Shown: positions 34,501-49,000 of the stretch, one piece after another
How positions within the stretch are numbered: position 1 is the stretch's first letter
How the letters are laid out: each line of letters starts with the position of its first letter
Source: Lumbricus rubellus
Taxonomy: Eukaryota; Annelida; Clitellata; Crassiclitellata; Lumbricidae
NCBI GenBank assembly: GCA_945859605.1
Contig: OX243811.1
Coordinates: 59,868,044-59,932,043, forward strand
Length of the DNA: 64,000 nt
Direction of reading: 5' to 3'
The notes under the pieces: generated by a model
What the model was told of the DNA's origin: nothing
The model's database searches: none
The model's input: the letters and a program-made list of their open reading frames with translations, nothing else
Made by a program: the position numbers and the translations under genes

Positions 34501-37500
34501 TGGTCGTACGAGCATATCCATTTAATCGAACCAGATGCTGAGGTCAATGGACAATATTACAGAGAAGTTCCACTTTGCCAGGCATTCGTGACATTACGGA
34601 GTAAGCTTATTTCATCGTCCATCATAATAGCGCTCGGGCGCACAGAGCTTGGAAGACCTTTGCGTAATGGAAACTGAAACTCCTGATTTCATCCCGCCTA
34701 TTTTGTGGCCACAGCCTTGATTTAAATCCAGTAGACTATAAGATGTGTAATGTCATGCAAGACAATGTCTACAGAATTCGAATATGGGATGTCAACGAGT
34801 TGTGTCCTCGAATTGTGGAGGCATCGGACACAATGGATCAGCGCATCATTAATGAATCAGCCAAGAAATGCGTATGCGTCTTCGCGCATGCGTATCTGCC
34901 AAAGGAGGGTAATTTGGAAAAAAAATTTAAACTTCCATAATGTTCAGAAATGAATCCTCTATCTTCACCTAAAATTTCGTCAACATAACCCGACGTTTGG
35001 CGGAGTTACAGTAAAATATGTAGTGGGACGTTTTTTATGAATCACCGTGTAATTATCCCTATTCCCCATTGTCATTAAATTAAGTTAATTGTTGTCCTCA
35101 TTGCTGGTCCATGTGACTTTATGCCCTCATTTGTATATTAGATCTGTCAAGTTCCAACTTTGTTTTGTTTTGCTTTTATCATCTATGTAGTGCTTTATGT
35201 GGATTTGTACAACTGGCATGCTGCCTATTTTTACAAGTTACAATTGTGTCAGTGCTTTTTAAAAACCCAGCCGAACTTTGTCTGTGCTTTATATGCTTCC
35301 AAGTTTTTTGGAAGATTTTATATAAATTTATCAGTTAGCTCAGCTGCTGTATATAAGCTTTGTGGCGGAAGTTATTTTTGCGATTAAATTTTTTAATGAC
35401 AATTTTTTTAGAATAAATATCTCACACCAATTTCATTTTGCTTGAACATTTTATGAATTCAATAAAATAGTTGTTTAAATGTTTGTGTTAGTATGCAATT
35501 TGCTGTCCAGAGTAATATTTGAACTGAAATGACAGAGATGAAAGAGATACGGTGGAATGCCAGTAGTGGGAAAACGGTGGATCATTCTACAACAGTTGTC
35601 AGTATTGATGATGATACTGGATGGTTCTGCTAATGGTTTAAACTTAATGTTTATGTGGAGTTGATTATTGTTATGTCTGCCATGGTCTGGATGTAGTAGA
35701 GCAGGTTGGGAAAATACTGTGGCGAGTTATGTGTTGGGGGCGAAAGTGGAGAGACTTGTGGCTGACTAACTGTGAGAAACGCAAGCAGTAAAACAAATGA
35801 CAAATGAATGAAGTCTTCTGAAGTGAATAGTGATCTTGGATTCATTTACACGTGGTGGTCCTTGTGGTTAAGGTGGTTGTCATGGTTTTGGTGGTGATGG
35901 TGATGAGGAGAGTGATACAAATGATGATTAAAATTAATACTAAAAGTGACTGAGAATACAATAATGCTGATTATTAGATCTGTTAAAAATAATGGCGTAT
36001 TTGGATTGTCATTGTTATTGTTTCTTGATGCCAGGTGTTTGTTGGCCTTAGATGAATTATCTTCATTCCTTACCATAATTTTTAAATCTAGAGCTTTTGT
36101 TAGGTTTTTGCATTGCAGAGATATAAAATTTGATTAATGTTGTTATAAAATTGTACATTACTTTTAAATTGAGCTTTCAAGGTACTCTTCCAGGTAAAAT
36201 GAGACTGTGCAAAGTATGCAGCCTAAAAGTTGACCATCAGCTATTAAATATGTCTGTTGCTTGGCTTTAATATTCGCCTGACTATGGTAATAAGTTATTT
36301 AGTTACTTTTTGTGTGTGCAAGTGTTGTTTGTTGCATTTTTAATAAAGGATACTGCCTGAATTATGAAGGACCACAGTATATTCTCAGTGTCAGCATTAA
36401 ATGAGTATTAGATATTTAATACATGGTATTTATATTTTATGTAGAAATATATACAGAGTAATTTATTAATAAAAAATTTCTTCTTGAATTGAGCGGACCA
36501 CTGCATATTCTTGATGACAGCTCCAGGTGCTATTCATAGAAATCCTTTCAATGCTTTAAAGCTGAAGTTCAGAAGTTGTGAGACCTCATTGGGTCTGGTT
36601 CAATATTTGACCTTGGTGTTGTGAACTAGAATCGGCATCTCAGCGCTTAGATTTTACAAGAATGTCTATACACTCATTGGATATTTGATAAGGTATATTT
36701 GCAATCAACCATCTATGGTGTGCCATTCCATTGGTCCATGGAGTTCAATGTACTTTGTATAGTCTGTTATTAAATGGATAGATAATTTTAATTATGGAGT
36801 GGAGACACTGGAGAGGTGAATGAAAATATTTGTAGACTGTAATGTATTTATAGAAATTCTTAGCTATGGTGAAAAGAAACACTGTAAAGTTTGGGCAATA
36901 AACACATTCTGTGTCTGTGACTATCTTTGTGTTGTGTCTGCTTTTGTAAACATCTTGATTTGTGTGCTGTATTTGATACTCTGGATCATGGTATTTTGTT
37001 GTCTTGACTCTATACACTCTGTGTGAACTGGTACAAGATTTTAATACAAACTTGGTGTTTGAAGACAATAATTGTAGGATCATATATCATTTCAGCTGCT
37101 ATATTTGACATCGTTTATCACAAAAGCCCAATTAGGCAATTCTGCCTATTTAGTGTCCTACGGTAACCATAACCACAGTTTTTATTGCTCAAATACCATA
37201 AAATACCATAAATACCAAATATATACCTATGACATAAAGTACACAGTCATTAATACTTTTAAGACAAGAGTCTTAGTACTAAAAGTGAATGGGAATCCAA
37301 TGCTGCTTGTTGTTTACTTGGTATAATCTTGAGTAATTGGTATTTTGAATGGATAAATAAATAGTTAAATATTTGATTTTAAATGGCATATTTTGTGGGG
37401 CGTTTTCTTCTTAAAATATTGAGTGTATGGTCCAGGTTTATAAATTGAATTGGTATGATCATGGTCATACCAATGAGCTCACACATAGACCTGTGTCTAA

Positions 37501-40500
37501 TCAAGAACTCCTATGTGCATTAGGTATCTTGGTGTAATGAATGCTAAATTATACAGATACACATGGCTGTGGCCATGGTGATCTGTGTCTGGTGGGGGAA
37601 GGGGGTATTATATGGGTGTCTGGTTGCCCATTGAATAATCTAAATGGCCTTCGTTGGCAAAGCCATGCCTCCAGATACCGGATACCCTATCTGCCTGGAA
37701 GCCTTAGATGTCTGTCTGAATTTTATCAATGTCTGTGTTTTTAGCTGACTGCACTGCACTGTCCAGTCACAAAGACACTGCTAAGGCCTCCTAGCAATCT
37801 CAGCTGTGTTGCCTCAGTGTTTATTCTCATGGTCCGGTGATGTGAATTTTCTACATTGGCAGTATGTGATGTGTATGTATTGTATGTGTGCTGTTACTGC
37901 TGTATACTTGTTTATATCTGTCTATTTATTGGTGTGTAGCATTGTTTGAGGTTGTTGTTTCTACAAATGTGATTCCCATTACCTACTGTCACTGTAATGC
38001 AACAATAAAATGCCTTATAGTATGTATGAATGACTGTTAGACTTGTATTGTTTTCTGGGTTCATTAATGTCTGGTTTGGCCATAGCATCCTTTCGATTCA
38101 TTCTGAAAACTCAAGTTACATCTGTAAGTGCTTAATGCTTATTGTAAACCATTAATGGCCAGTGAAAGGCAGGGCATGGACTTGCTTAAATTCAGGTGAT
38201 TGTTCACTTCAGTCTGGGTGGTTTGGAAAAACCCATGCCTGTGAAAGAACCCTGACAAATACATTAAATCCAACTGACAAAACCTTTTTTTAACTGCACT
38301 GAATTCTTTTCCAGCTTAAATCTATAATAGGCATCTATGAAAGTGTCTTTTACAAGCATATTACTGAATGAATGCCTTGTGCTATATTGAGTTTGTATGA
38401 TGGTTACATTTAAACAGTTAACCCAATACGGTATATAATGATTTGCAGTAAGAATTGGACAGTTCCCATGTCCACTTTGGATTCTTTTCCTATCTTTAAA
38501 CTTTACTCACATGGGAATTTAGCATGTGCAACGATTTTGCTTGGTATTGACCAACAACTGATGCCTGGGGCATTTTCCTCACTGGCTCTAGATTAGATTA
38601 GGATGTTCTTCTTGCTTGTTGGTGTCATAGGTCAACTCTGGATGGAAATCCATTGGGTGGGCTGTGCCTTTGCACTTGGGAAGCCTTTGGAATTGATGAC
38701 TGTGTACTAGGGTGTCTCTTAGCACAATGGGAAAAAAATTGGGGGGATTTTTTTTCATATCACCCTCAAAAGTTGTTAGGTTTATTTAAATAAAATTATA
38801 CAAAAAATTTCATTAAAATTGGGTAAAATTTAGAGGTCGCCCTCTAGCCTCAAAGTTTTGCATGTAACAGGTTCACTTCGACAATGGGAAATCATGTAGT
38901 CCAATGTCGCATAATGATTAATCATCATTTCTAGCACTAATCAATTTGCCTTGTTTATATGACATACTTGTTTGTATGTGCACTTGATATATGGCCCATT
39001 CAAGAATACTACTCAGAAGTGCTCCCTACTAGGGCGCGGACACTGAATCTGAGATTCACACCAAAGCGCATGAGCATTTGGTGGCATTTTGGAGTTCGGC
39101 CATGAGTCAAGTCTTTCAGAGGAATTCAACTCTGACAGGTCTTTAGATGGATTATAACTGCAAAAGGTGCCATCTTGCACTCCAGCACTTTATATAAGGA
39201 TTTCAAGATGGTCGTTAATACTCATTATGCTGTGTGGAAGTTGGGTCTTCCTTTGGCTACCCATCCCAATGTGCTGCCAATAGTGCCAAAGGAACAGCCT
39301 ACAGCGAACTCTGATTTTAGGTTGTGTTATACGGTTATTGGCGCTGGCACGATGAATTATTGTAGCCTGCTGTTGACATTCAAATATATAATGACATGCC
39401 CAAGGATACATGCAACTTCACTGACAATAACGGTGGCATTTCTGGATGAGACATTGGTTCTGTCGAACATAGATAGTGTCTACGAGACTTTATGTTTAAC
39501 CGTGTTCTCTTTGGAGTTGAACCTTTGCTGTAAGCACAGGCAGGATGGTAATCTCCCCTCTTTTTGGCAACACCATTTGATAAGTCAGAGTCTAGCACAG
39601 CCCGACTGGTCGATGCTTTGATGTCTTTTTGTGATCACAAAAAGCGTTCAAATTGCACCTGATCACTCTTGTGCACTCTGTTTGAGGTGATACTGGACCA
39701 TATATGTCACTTGCCTTCCTAAATATGCCTTTGCCTATATGCGTGACGTTCTTCACTGGCTTCCTGTTTCTCAGGGCATCTTCCGAGCAGCTCTTGTTTG
39801 GCGTTCTTATTTACGCCTCATCGTATCTCATTGTGTCTGATCTTTGTTGACCTGTCTCTCTGGCCGACAAAGATTGCATAACCTTTGTTCTTCTGCAATG
39901 GCCATGGAGAGCTGTTGGTTCTGCGAGCTCACACTTCTATTAGAAGCGTTGAGCTATTCCGATTGTGAGTCCATGCATCTGGAATGGCCTCCACTGGCTC
40001 CCACTCAAGAAGCGAATTGAGTATAGGATATCTTCTCTAGTCTGGTGCTACATGCTAGGCCTTGTTCCTGCCTACCTTTGTGATCTCTGTAGCCCTACAC
40101 TTAGTTCTCACCATTTCCACTCCCTTCGTTCAACTGAACAAAGTCTGCATGCTCTCAGTCCATTTTGCTCGTACTTCCACTATGCAGAACCATGCTTTCT
40201 GGGTGGTAGGACCCTCATCCTGGAATGGTCTTCCACTGACCCTCCGCCTCTTTGTAAAAATACTTCTCAGGCTTTCCTCTCTCTCACCTTAAGACAGTTT
40301 TATTTGGCCGCACTGAGGTTGGGAGCGCCTCCGAGTAGCCTCTGAAGGGGTGCTGTATAAATGCATCGAATGAATGAATGAATGAATGAATGAATGAATG
40401 AATGAATTAGACTTGCGATGATGGCTAGGTAAAACTCGTCTGATTTCTATAAGTCGCACAAATCTCATTCCGTTAGCTGTTGCTGGGTTGAGAGTGCCTA

Positions 40501-40895
40501 TGCGTAGGTCGCTTGAAAAGGCGCCATATAAATCATCGGAATGAATAAAAGTGAACAGAAGGTAATAACCTGATTTACTCCTTCTACATATTGAAATTAG
40601 ATAATCAATAAGTCAATCTAGGACTTCTCTAGCAAAAGTGAACGATGTGGCATATTTTTAGACAATAGGACTACATGTGTTAAAACTTTGACATCAAAGG
40701 GCGACCTCTAAATATTCTCCGATTGCCTTCAAATTTTTTTATAAATTTTTTCTCCATCAACGGCACAACTGGAAGGGGTGATAGATTAAAATTTCTAACT
40801 TTCAATTTTAAGAGACACCCTACTGTGTACTTAAGGGATGGGAATCGTTTGGTTGGACTATGAATTTACAGTGCTTGTGGTTATTCTTTGAAAGG

Positions 40896-40949
<54 letters not shown>

Positions 40950-43003
40950 AGAGAGAGGGAATTTTCCTCAGGGGACTCTTCTATTTACATTTGCCTCAGC
41001 GCTGCTTGCTTGAGGAAGAAGTTTGTTTGCAATGAACTACAATATCATTTAGACCTGCATGGTTAGCACCTTTTATTACCAGTAGTTTCTGTTGAAGTTG
41101 CAGTACCCAAGTTCACAATTGCATTGGCATTTCCGGGCTTGAAATCATCAATGAATCAAATTGAATTTATATAGCACCCTCTCAAGATCTGTACTCAGAG
41201 GCATTTCTGACTCAGGCATGGCTGGAAGAGAGCAGTCTTGAACAAATGATAGAATGGAAAGTTTTCATTCCTGGTGCATCATGTCTTCTTCTGGCACTCA
41301 GTCACTGGTTCCTGCAACTACCATGTTCTTCCTAATGCTTGCAACTCTGTTTCCAAAAGTTTATTTCACTGTAAACTGATGACCTACCTTCTACAGTTTT
41401 ATAGGGTTCATATTATTCTTTGTTGCTACCCAGTTACAGTGTGCATTTGTGAACTTTTTGAGGATATATCATATCATTTGTAGTGTATTGTATTTCTGCA
41501 TTTTACTTTTGATATGGATGCAAATATAACTTACTTACATATGTATCATGGTAATTAAGTGCATGATGCTAGTATGATAATGTTTTGTTTTTATGCAATA
41601 TTTCTTCAAATTTGTATTATTGAAACAAGTTGCCACTTAATTTACATACATGGGTGATTTGAATGCACGTGCTGCAGACATATTAAGGTGAAAAGTTCGA
41701 CCAATCAACGTCTGTTTTGTATGTTTTGTATTGCCGCTGTTTTCCCATCGTTCATACTCTGAGTGGCCTTCCTGTTGACTTTCAGATATGAATTTGTCAG
41801 CATGCAAGTGATCTGTAAACAATGGTAGTTTGCTGATAAGGAATATTTATATCATGAGCATATTCAGAAGATTAAAGGTTTGAAGCCTTGAAGAGTATTT
41901 GCACTGATAATGAATGCATTACCTATCTGAGAAGTGTAGAATAAGAGCTACGTCATAAGGCAGGCATCTAAACCAGAGGCTGCTTAGAATGTTGTTGTTG
42001 GAAGCCATATACGGTAGTGTTGTATCATGACAGAGGCTCATTACAGTCACTGACAGTGTTATTTTAGATTTTTGTGCAACAGTTATAATTATATATTTTG
42101 GGATTTTTCATTGTCTAAACTTACACTAGAAACCTTGTTTTAATTTATAATGCTGTACAACTGTATTTGTTATTGCCCTCCTTTCAAAGTTCAGAAGTGT
42201 AAGCACAAATGTACAACAGAACACTGAGCAATTGTGAGTGAAAGACTTGCTCAAGGTCCCAGACACAATGACTGCCTTGGGCAAGGCCTAAACCGGCACT
42301 CACGAACTAGCCAATGTGCCACACGCCTGTATGCATTGTTCATGTGTGCCTCTTTGTGTGTGTGTGTGTGCGTCTGTATGCATTGTGTCGGTGTCTGTGC
42401 GTGCGTCTGTATGCGTTGTTTATGTGTGTGAGCTGTCGTAAATAAATATAGCATTCTTTCTGTTCTTCATCAAGTTAACCACTCATCCTAGCTAGTCGTG
42501 TAGCATCTTCCATCACTACCATAGTGCTAGGTAGACTTTGGTGGTAAGAAATGCACCAGGCTGCCATGGTTGCTGTAAAGCTGTCATTCAGAGTAATATC
42601 AAGAACTGCCTTATTACAAGCTAATTTTTGTGGCAGATTTATTTTCTGTTGGTGAATTATGTTTTCCACGTCCACTTCTGTGTTCGAATGAAGCGTACTA
42701 TATAGGCAGTCTCGTGTGTGCCGTTTTTTAAAGCAGCTTGCTTTTCCATTTGTTGCCACAATCCTATGGAAATGTCAGTATGATTTGTTCTGTCCTGTTC
42801 GACAAGTTTGCTGACCATGTTAGGCCATGTGGACTTGGCCGGCAGCAGGAGCCAGTGAGAGCGGATGCTTGATTTGGCTGGCTGTTTATTCTTGGCTTGT
42901 ATGCACGTGTAAGTGTCTGGACAAACATAGCAATGTGAAACATTTTAAGGCTGTTATAACTGGTCTGGCATTTGTCCATTTGCCATAGGCTATGTTCGTC
43001 TGC

Positions 43004-43055
<52 letters not shown>

Positions 43056-46000
43056 GCATATATATATATCAGCCTGGTCCAGTTGATAAAATGCGTGCAT
43101 GACCAGTAAATTGGCAGTGAATCAATGCCGAAAAATTTAAGTGCTGTTTCAGCATTTGTTTGCCTCCAATTCAAGGGCATGAGACTTTGTTATGTTCAGC
43201 CGTTTTTATGTTTTTTTGTTTGAACAAATCTACTGCACTGTTGTAATCAGTGTTCGATGTGGCTTTTGCAGCCAAACCATGACACACTGTTTTCAATGAT
43301 CAGATAGATATCTCGTATATTTGGCTGCTGTCCACTGTGATCATTATTGTCTTCATGAACATCACCATCAGTACACCTATGGCTGACAATCGAAATTCCG
43401 AGCCCCCAGGCAGAGCAGTCGTGTGCCCCTAAATTATGTTAAGGCTGTACAATAAAAAATTTTAGAAACAAATTGAATTAATAAAAAGGCAGACCTGTAC
43501 AGCCTATGATTTTATTCAGAACTTTGTTATTTTGAAGTTTAATCTGATTGCAGTTAATTCTCTATGATATTTTAAAGGGCATAAATTAGAAATTTTGTAT
43601 CTATAGAGTTGTTGAGCCCCTGGGCGTTTTCCTCTGCCTCCCCTCACTTTGCGGCCTCAGCTCTGTCTACACCCATCTCTGGCAAGCTCTAAATATCTGC
43701 AAAAGTCACTATGTACCTGCTATCATTCTTTTCTAATGATTCCTACTTCTTATAGTGCTGTTTGTCATCATATAATTTAAGGTTAGTTCACACGTGTATT
43801 TAACTCTCATCCTAATCTCTTCCCATCTACATGTGGTAACTTCAGAGTTGTAAGCTGATGATGCTTTAAGAACCTGTTCAAGCCAACTTGCAGCCTATGG
43901 GAATGTAGTAGTAAGTCACAAAGACTTCTCACAACTGAAGCTGACCTGGAACAGGGTGGAGCTACCATGCTGACTGAGATAAGACAGTGAGCAGCTAATT
44001 AACTCCAGTCTTTGTTTTTTCCCTTTTATTTGTTGCCGACTGACACCAGATATAATCTGTGTATTTATAGATCATGTCTACAACATGTGTACGTAGTTAC
44101 GTATGTTATGTAGCCAGCATCTTGTGTGTCTTATAAATGTGTATTTATATACACATGGTATACCGTATATATATATATATATATTTATTAGATGAATTAT
44201 TTGTTATAAGATATTTATGTAATCCATACTCCATAGATACTATATATTTTTAAAGCTAATATTGCAAATCTTGTGGATCCCTGTGCATGATTGTTTAATG
44301 GAGCCATCCATTCCAATGGTAGTTCACAGGATGCAGATTTCCTACTTTACATTCCACTATGGACCTGTCAGCTTTATGATTTACATTAGGCCAAAAAAAA
44401 AATGTTGTGTTTCCGGTAACAGAGCTAAAAAAAATTGGGTAGGTAGGTCGAAAAATATTTTTATTTTGTAAAATATTTTTATGCAGTGACTATCCGAAAA
44501 AGTATACCCCACTAGTCTTTTTTGCACGCTGAAACAAAGTACGTGTTCTAAGCAAGTATAAACTGCCTATTTCCCCGACTGTCTGCACCTAAAACTGCTC
44601 TAGAAACAGTCCTATTAATTTCATTTTGTTGACGTCTCTTATGTTATGTCAATACAAATGTTTAAAAAAAATTTGAAAAAAAAATTAATTTTTTTTTTGA
44701 AAAAAATATTTTTTTAAATAAAATTTTTTGAAAAAAATATTTGGGTCGCGGCCCTAAAAATGGGTCGGTCGCGTTACCGGAAACACAACAATTTTTTTTT
44801 ACGCCTTACTATGGCATATTATTATTCCTGTGTTATTGTGTGAATATACTGTTCCATTATTTAGCATGCATTCAGACTGCATAGGGAGAGAGGTCTGTGT
44901 TGTGGACTGTGTTGTGCTGTGGATGTGAGACTTGAGAGACCACCAGCCTTGCACTGGAGCTGTCCACTTCAATTGTTTATGCTTGGGTGCACTATTAAAA
45001 GGACTGTTAGTAAACTGAATGGCTTGACCTTCTAATGACCTGACTTTATTTACTTAGATTTCACCCTCATTACCATATAATCTTCCCCCCTCCCGCCCAT
45101 GACCAGAAAAGGTTATGCCTTTCATGTCAGCAGACATTAATTATGTACCAAACTACCCATAATTGTGTTCTATGTGCATTGTGCAGTGTGTACCCATAAT
45201 TGTGTTGGATGATGGGAGTTGCTGTGGCCTGAAGACAGTCAGACACTTGTGTGGTTTCTCTGAAATGTCACCATTTCATATGGTTGTCTGTGACAGTCTC
45301 TTCTTTTCTTCTTGTATGCAGCTTGAGGTTGCACCATTGTTGTAGTTGATACATGTATGGTCTAAGCATTATTAGCAAGCATTACTACATGAATACTGTA
45401 GAGTTGAAAATCTAAGAAGAAGAGACAGACACTTTTTTTAACTTAAGCCCTATGAGTCGCACATTGGTATAAAGTGCTAGAGCTAATTTATTTTCTTGCC
45501 TGTTTTTACTAAATGTTGCATATCTGGTGTCTTTGTTTTATAATGCCAGGCCACATTTGTTTGGGCCACAATTAGGCAAGTGACACCATGCGGATCAACT
45601 ATGAACCAAATGAAAGTCTATGTCTGGTATACGTAACTTTTTGTAGTAACTGTAGTGTCTGTTCCCACTAGACTTTGACTTTTAAGAGTGAATGTTGTCA
45701 GTTAGAAATCACTTGTCCTGTGGCTGAGATTCTGACTCACCACTCAAACTAAGTGCTTATGTCTAGATCTCTTAATGAAATGCATTGACCTTTCTTAAAT
45801 GTTTTGCTGAATGAATAAGTAGCGTGCAATCAACTCAGTCGAAGTCAAGTACACTGATACTTAAAACCAGTGATTTGGTATCCCAGAAGCTCATGCTGCA
45901 TAGCGTAGGAGTTCTTTCATGGACTGCCATTTCTACTGTTCCACTATGTGGATAAATGGCATGTGCACTTGTATGGTGTTCCTTGATGCAGATCTATTGG

Positions 46001-49000
46001 TAACTGACTACTTCGTTAGTGGATGGTGCCAGTCTAAAAATATGATAAAAGGGGCAATGCTATTAAATCATCCTATAGTCATGGCAGTGTTGTTTTACAA
46101 AACTATTTTATATAGATAAAGATAATGCCTTTCCTAACTCTTCTTCTTATAGTTTCAGCTTCCTTTCCATTTAAATGGTTTCTACCATCTCTGATTTGCT
46201 GTTAAGTCTTCTTTCGCACCTCAACAGTTACCACTTGTATTGGTGTAATTCTAGATGGTGACAATTTTTTTTATTGCTGTATTCTTATAATTACCCAAGT
46301 GTCTATACGAAACCATCGTCCTGCTTGCTTCTTAAAGTCTGTTGCTGGTTGAAGTATTTTATGATTGGTCAAATACAATACAAACATTATTGCATACTAA
46401 GGCTGTCATTTTTATAATGAGGCATGCTTTTTTCATGCTTGAGCAGTTTGAGCACCGCTTGCTTTGATTCAGATGCCTAGTTCAGCTAAGTAGTATTTTT
46501 CATATAGGGCAATGTTTTGCCTTTTAAAATATTATATCTAATAAAAATCAAATGACTTCTGTAATGCCAAAATTATCACATGATGTTGAGAAAGCTTCAA
46601 TGTGTAAGTGAACTCACGATCAGAAGTCATTTCTAATGATTTTTAAAAGTCCGGTTGAATTGCAATGTTGTAGCCACCTGGTTGAAATCGGATAGAAGCA
46701 GTATTTTGCGTACTAAACCGGTCTTATTAGATTAGATACAGTTCGTTCATTTCATATCAAACAGTAATAAATTTGCATACTAATCATGTCTTTTTTATAA
46801 CAATGCTTTTTGTATATTGAAGTATCCTCAAGCAGTCTCGTTACCAATGAGATAAAAGTCTTTCACTCTTAGCACTGTCAGGAATACTAAATTATTGTAT
46901 TGTATTAAAAGATTTAAAACTATTTTATCCAAGGGAATCTCTTTAATATTGAGCAATGTCTTTTGACAAGATATTGAGTGATGCATTGAAACAGTGTCAG
47001 ATGAAGCAAAATATGGAAATTAAATTCATGATTTCATTGTTGGATCAATTCATCTCAATATATTGACTCCTTTTACATTTTTTAATCTAGCTAATAGTTT
47101 CTGCAAGTTCTCTGTTCATTCCATGACATTGAAGGAACACAAATGGTTCTCTTCTTTGTATGACAAAGCTATTGATTGATTGCATTTTTGCGGTACGATT
47201 TTTACAATTCCTGTACTGAATGACACATAATTACACCAGAAGGAAATGACATGTTCAGGACCAGACAGAATGCAGGCATTCTCATTGGCCGTGGTAGTAG
47301 TGGCAAGATTCATGCACTGGAAAGCTAGCAGTCTGGTGGTTGGATGAATGGATGGTTGGATGGATAGTCCAGAAGCACGGAAGATAAATCTAATGGTGTG
47401 GCAGTCGCATTAGTAGTAGTTGTGGAAAAGCCCTTGTGGCTGATTTGCTTAATGCCAGAGAAGCATTACTGAGATATTTTATGTTGCGAATGGGATCCAG
47501 GCTGCGTTCATTTTATCGCGTTGCCAGATCCGGACCGGAAATAACCAACGTCTTCTTTTCCTTCCTTCTAGCATTTCCATGAATGTCTTCTCTGGTCGTC
47601 TTTCCATGTTTAACATCTTGGTTGTCGGACAAGTGGACACTTTACTCCGCAGTGATTATACCTGTCTGTCTGTCTCTATGTCTACCTGTCTGTCTGTCTG
47701 GTGTGTGTGTCTGTCTGCCTGTGGTTTTCCTGCTGTAGCCATTATGTCTGTCTGTCTATCTAACTGATTGCCCTCTGTCTGTTGCCCTCTGACGAGACTG
47801 AGCTATCTGGACCCTTCTGGGAATGTCTGTTGGCTGACATTCATGTGGAAATCAACCCATAAGACGAGAAGTTTACGACTGTGTGCTACATGCATACATG
47901 CACTTACATTTGGGTTTATGTGTTGCTTTGGTCTCTAGTTAGCAATATAGCTGTTTATGATGTGTACTTAGCAGTTTTGTTTTTCTGCCTAATGATCTGC
48001 ATTTTTTGCCTTCTTTCGATTCCTATTTCAGCAGTGGTGATTAAATAAACATAAGCCTAGCTTTGCTGAGATAGACACATATACAGAAAGTGGTTTCAAC
48101 CGAGTGTTTATGCATTGAAGCAGGACGAGCTGATCGTCCATCCTAAGCGAAACTATAAAAACTTGCTGACACATTGGAATTCAATTATCTTGCCATGCTA
48201 GTCTCTGTTGACTTATAACAGCGGCCATGTTGTCTGCAGATTTTTATGCTGCTTTGCAAACGGGAGCGCTTGACAAGACTAGCTATCAGCTGAGATGCTG
48301 GTAGTTCAGCCATAATACTGATATCTGAATAAAAAGTGTTATGTAAATGTCCACACACATACTTGCTCTTAAGTATTCAGTGCAATCTCATATATGATTT
48401 CTTATAAACAAGTTTTACCTCTGGTATCACTTATGGTTGCAAGTCAGCATGCAGCAATCAGAAGAGCTTGTTATTGTGTCTTTGAGAAACCTGTTCTTGG
48501 TAGGATCTTCGCAGAGATCATGATTCATAGGTCTCAAACTTGTATATAGCCCTATGGACAATAGATATACAATTATACATCCATATTCTTCTGGTTAGTT
48601 ACTTGTAAACGCCTCTCACCTAAGCTCCAAAGTGATCATCTTTTTGGGGGTAAATATGTAGTATATAATTAACTATGTGTGTGTGTGTGTGTGTGTGTGT
48701 GTCCTCAATTCATCCTGTGGGTGAATATAGTGATTGAATCTGTGTGATATAGTGTACGGATCTGGTTCTCTAAATCCCGTGTTGTCTGTTGATTACAGAG
48801 CCTCGTGCTGATGAAGACAAGAATGACCAATGGATGGGTGTATCTGTATCAAGCCAAGGCACAGAAGATGGAAAAGCATTGGTTGGTCTATTTCTTTTCT
48901 TTTGTTTATATTGTGTATTATGAGGCAACAATAGATGAATGTAGGGAGGGTATTTTTGTTGAACTTCATGTTCCTGAACTGCATCTATCAAAAACTTCAT

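Larger units (their letters stand above)
38708..40822. mobile_element. hAT-like DNA element invaded by LINE and SINE pieces
   Basis: Inverted ends TAGGGTGTCTCTTA / TAAGAGACACCCTA, flanked by the 8-bp duplication CTGTGTAC (38700-38707, 40823-40830). Subterminal similarity includes TTTAGAGGTCGCCC at 38,829 and GGGCGACCTCTAAA at 40,698. The 2.1-kb interior is mostly later insertions: a minus SINE piece, two LINE fragments and another retroposon tail. An 8-bp duplication and a TAGGG-type terminus fit hAT. No transposase seen. Confidence 0.85.
25372..48798. other. Integrin alpha intron 2 (23.4 kb)
   Basis: Holds most mobile elements of the window (listed separately) plus simple repeats. Stretches where I see nothing recognisable include about 25,560-28,150, 28,570-30,360, 31,010-31,590, 31,740-33,035, 35,420-38,690, 41,230-42,170, 42,460-43,000, 43,090-44,140 and 44,810-48,670. 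Open frames there are short, uninterpretable or driven by microsatellites. Confidence 0.7.

Noticed and set aside
34297..34953. Plus-strand open frames as a host gene
   Set aside because: They are broken remnants of a mariner-type transposase between inverted repeats.
35846..36076. Minus-strand His/Asn-rich frame
   Set aside because: Low-complexity GGT/GAT tract without any domain or splice support.
40860..41066. Plus-strand frame with a Val/Cys run
   Set aside because: Encoded by a (GT)n microsatellite.
42764..43180. 138-codon minus-strand frame with an Ile/Tyr run
   Set aside because: Runs through a (TA)n microsatellite and matches no known family.
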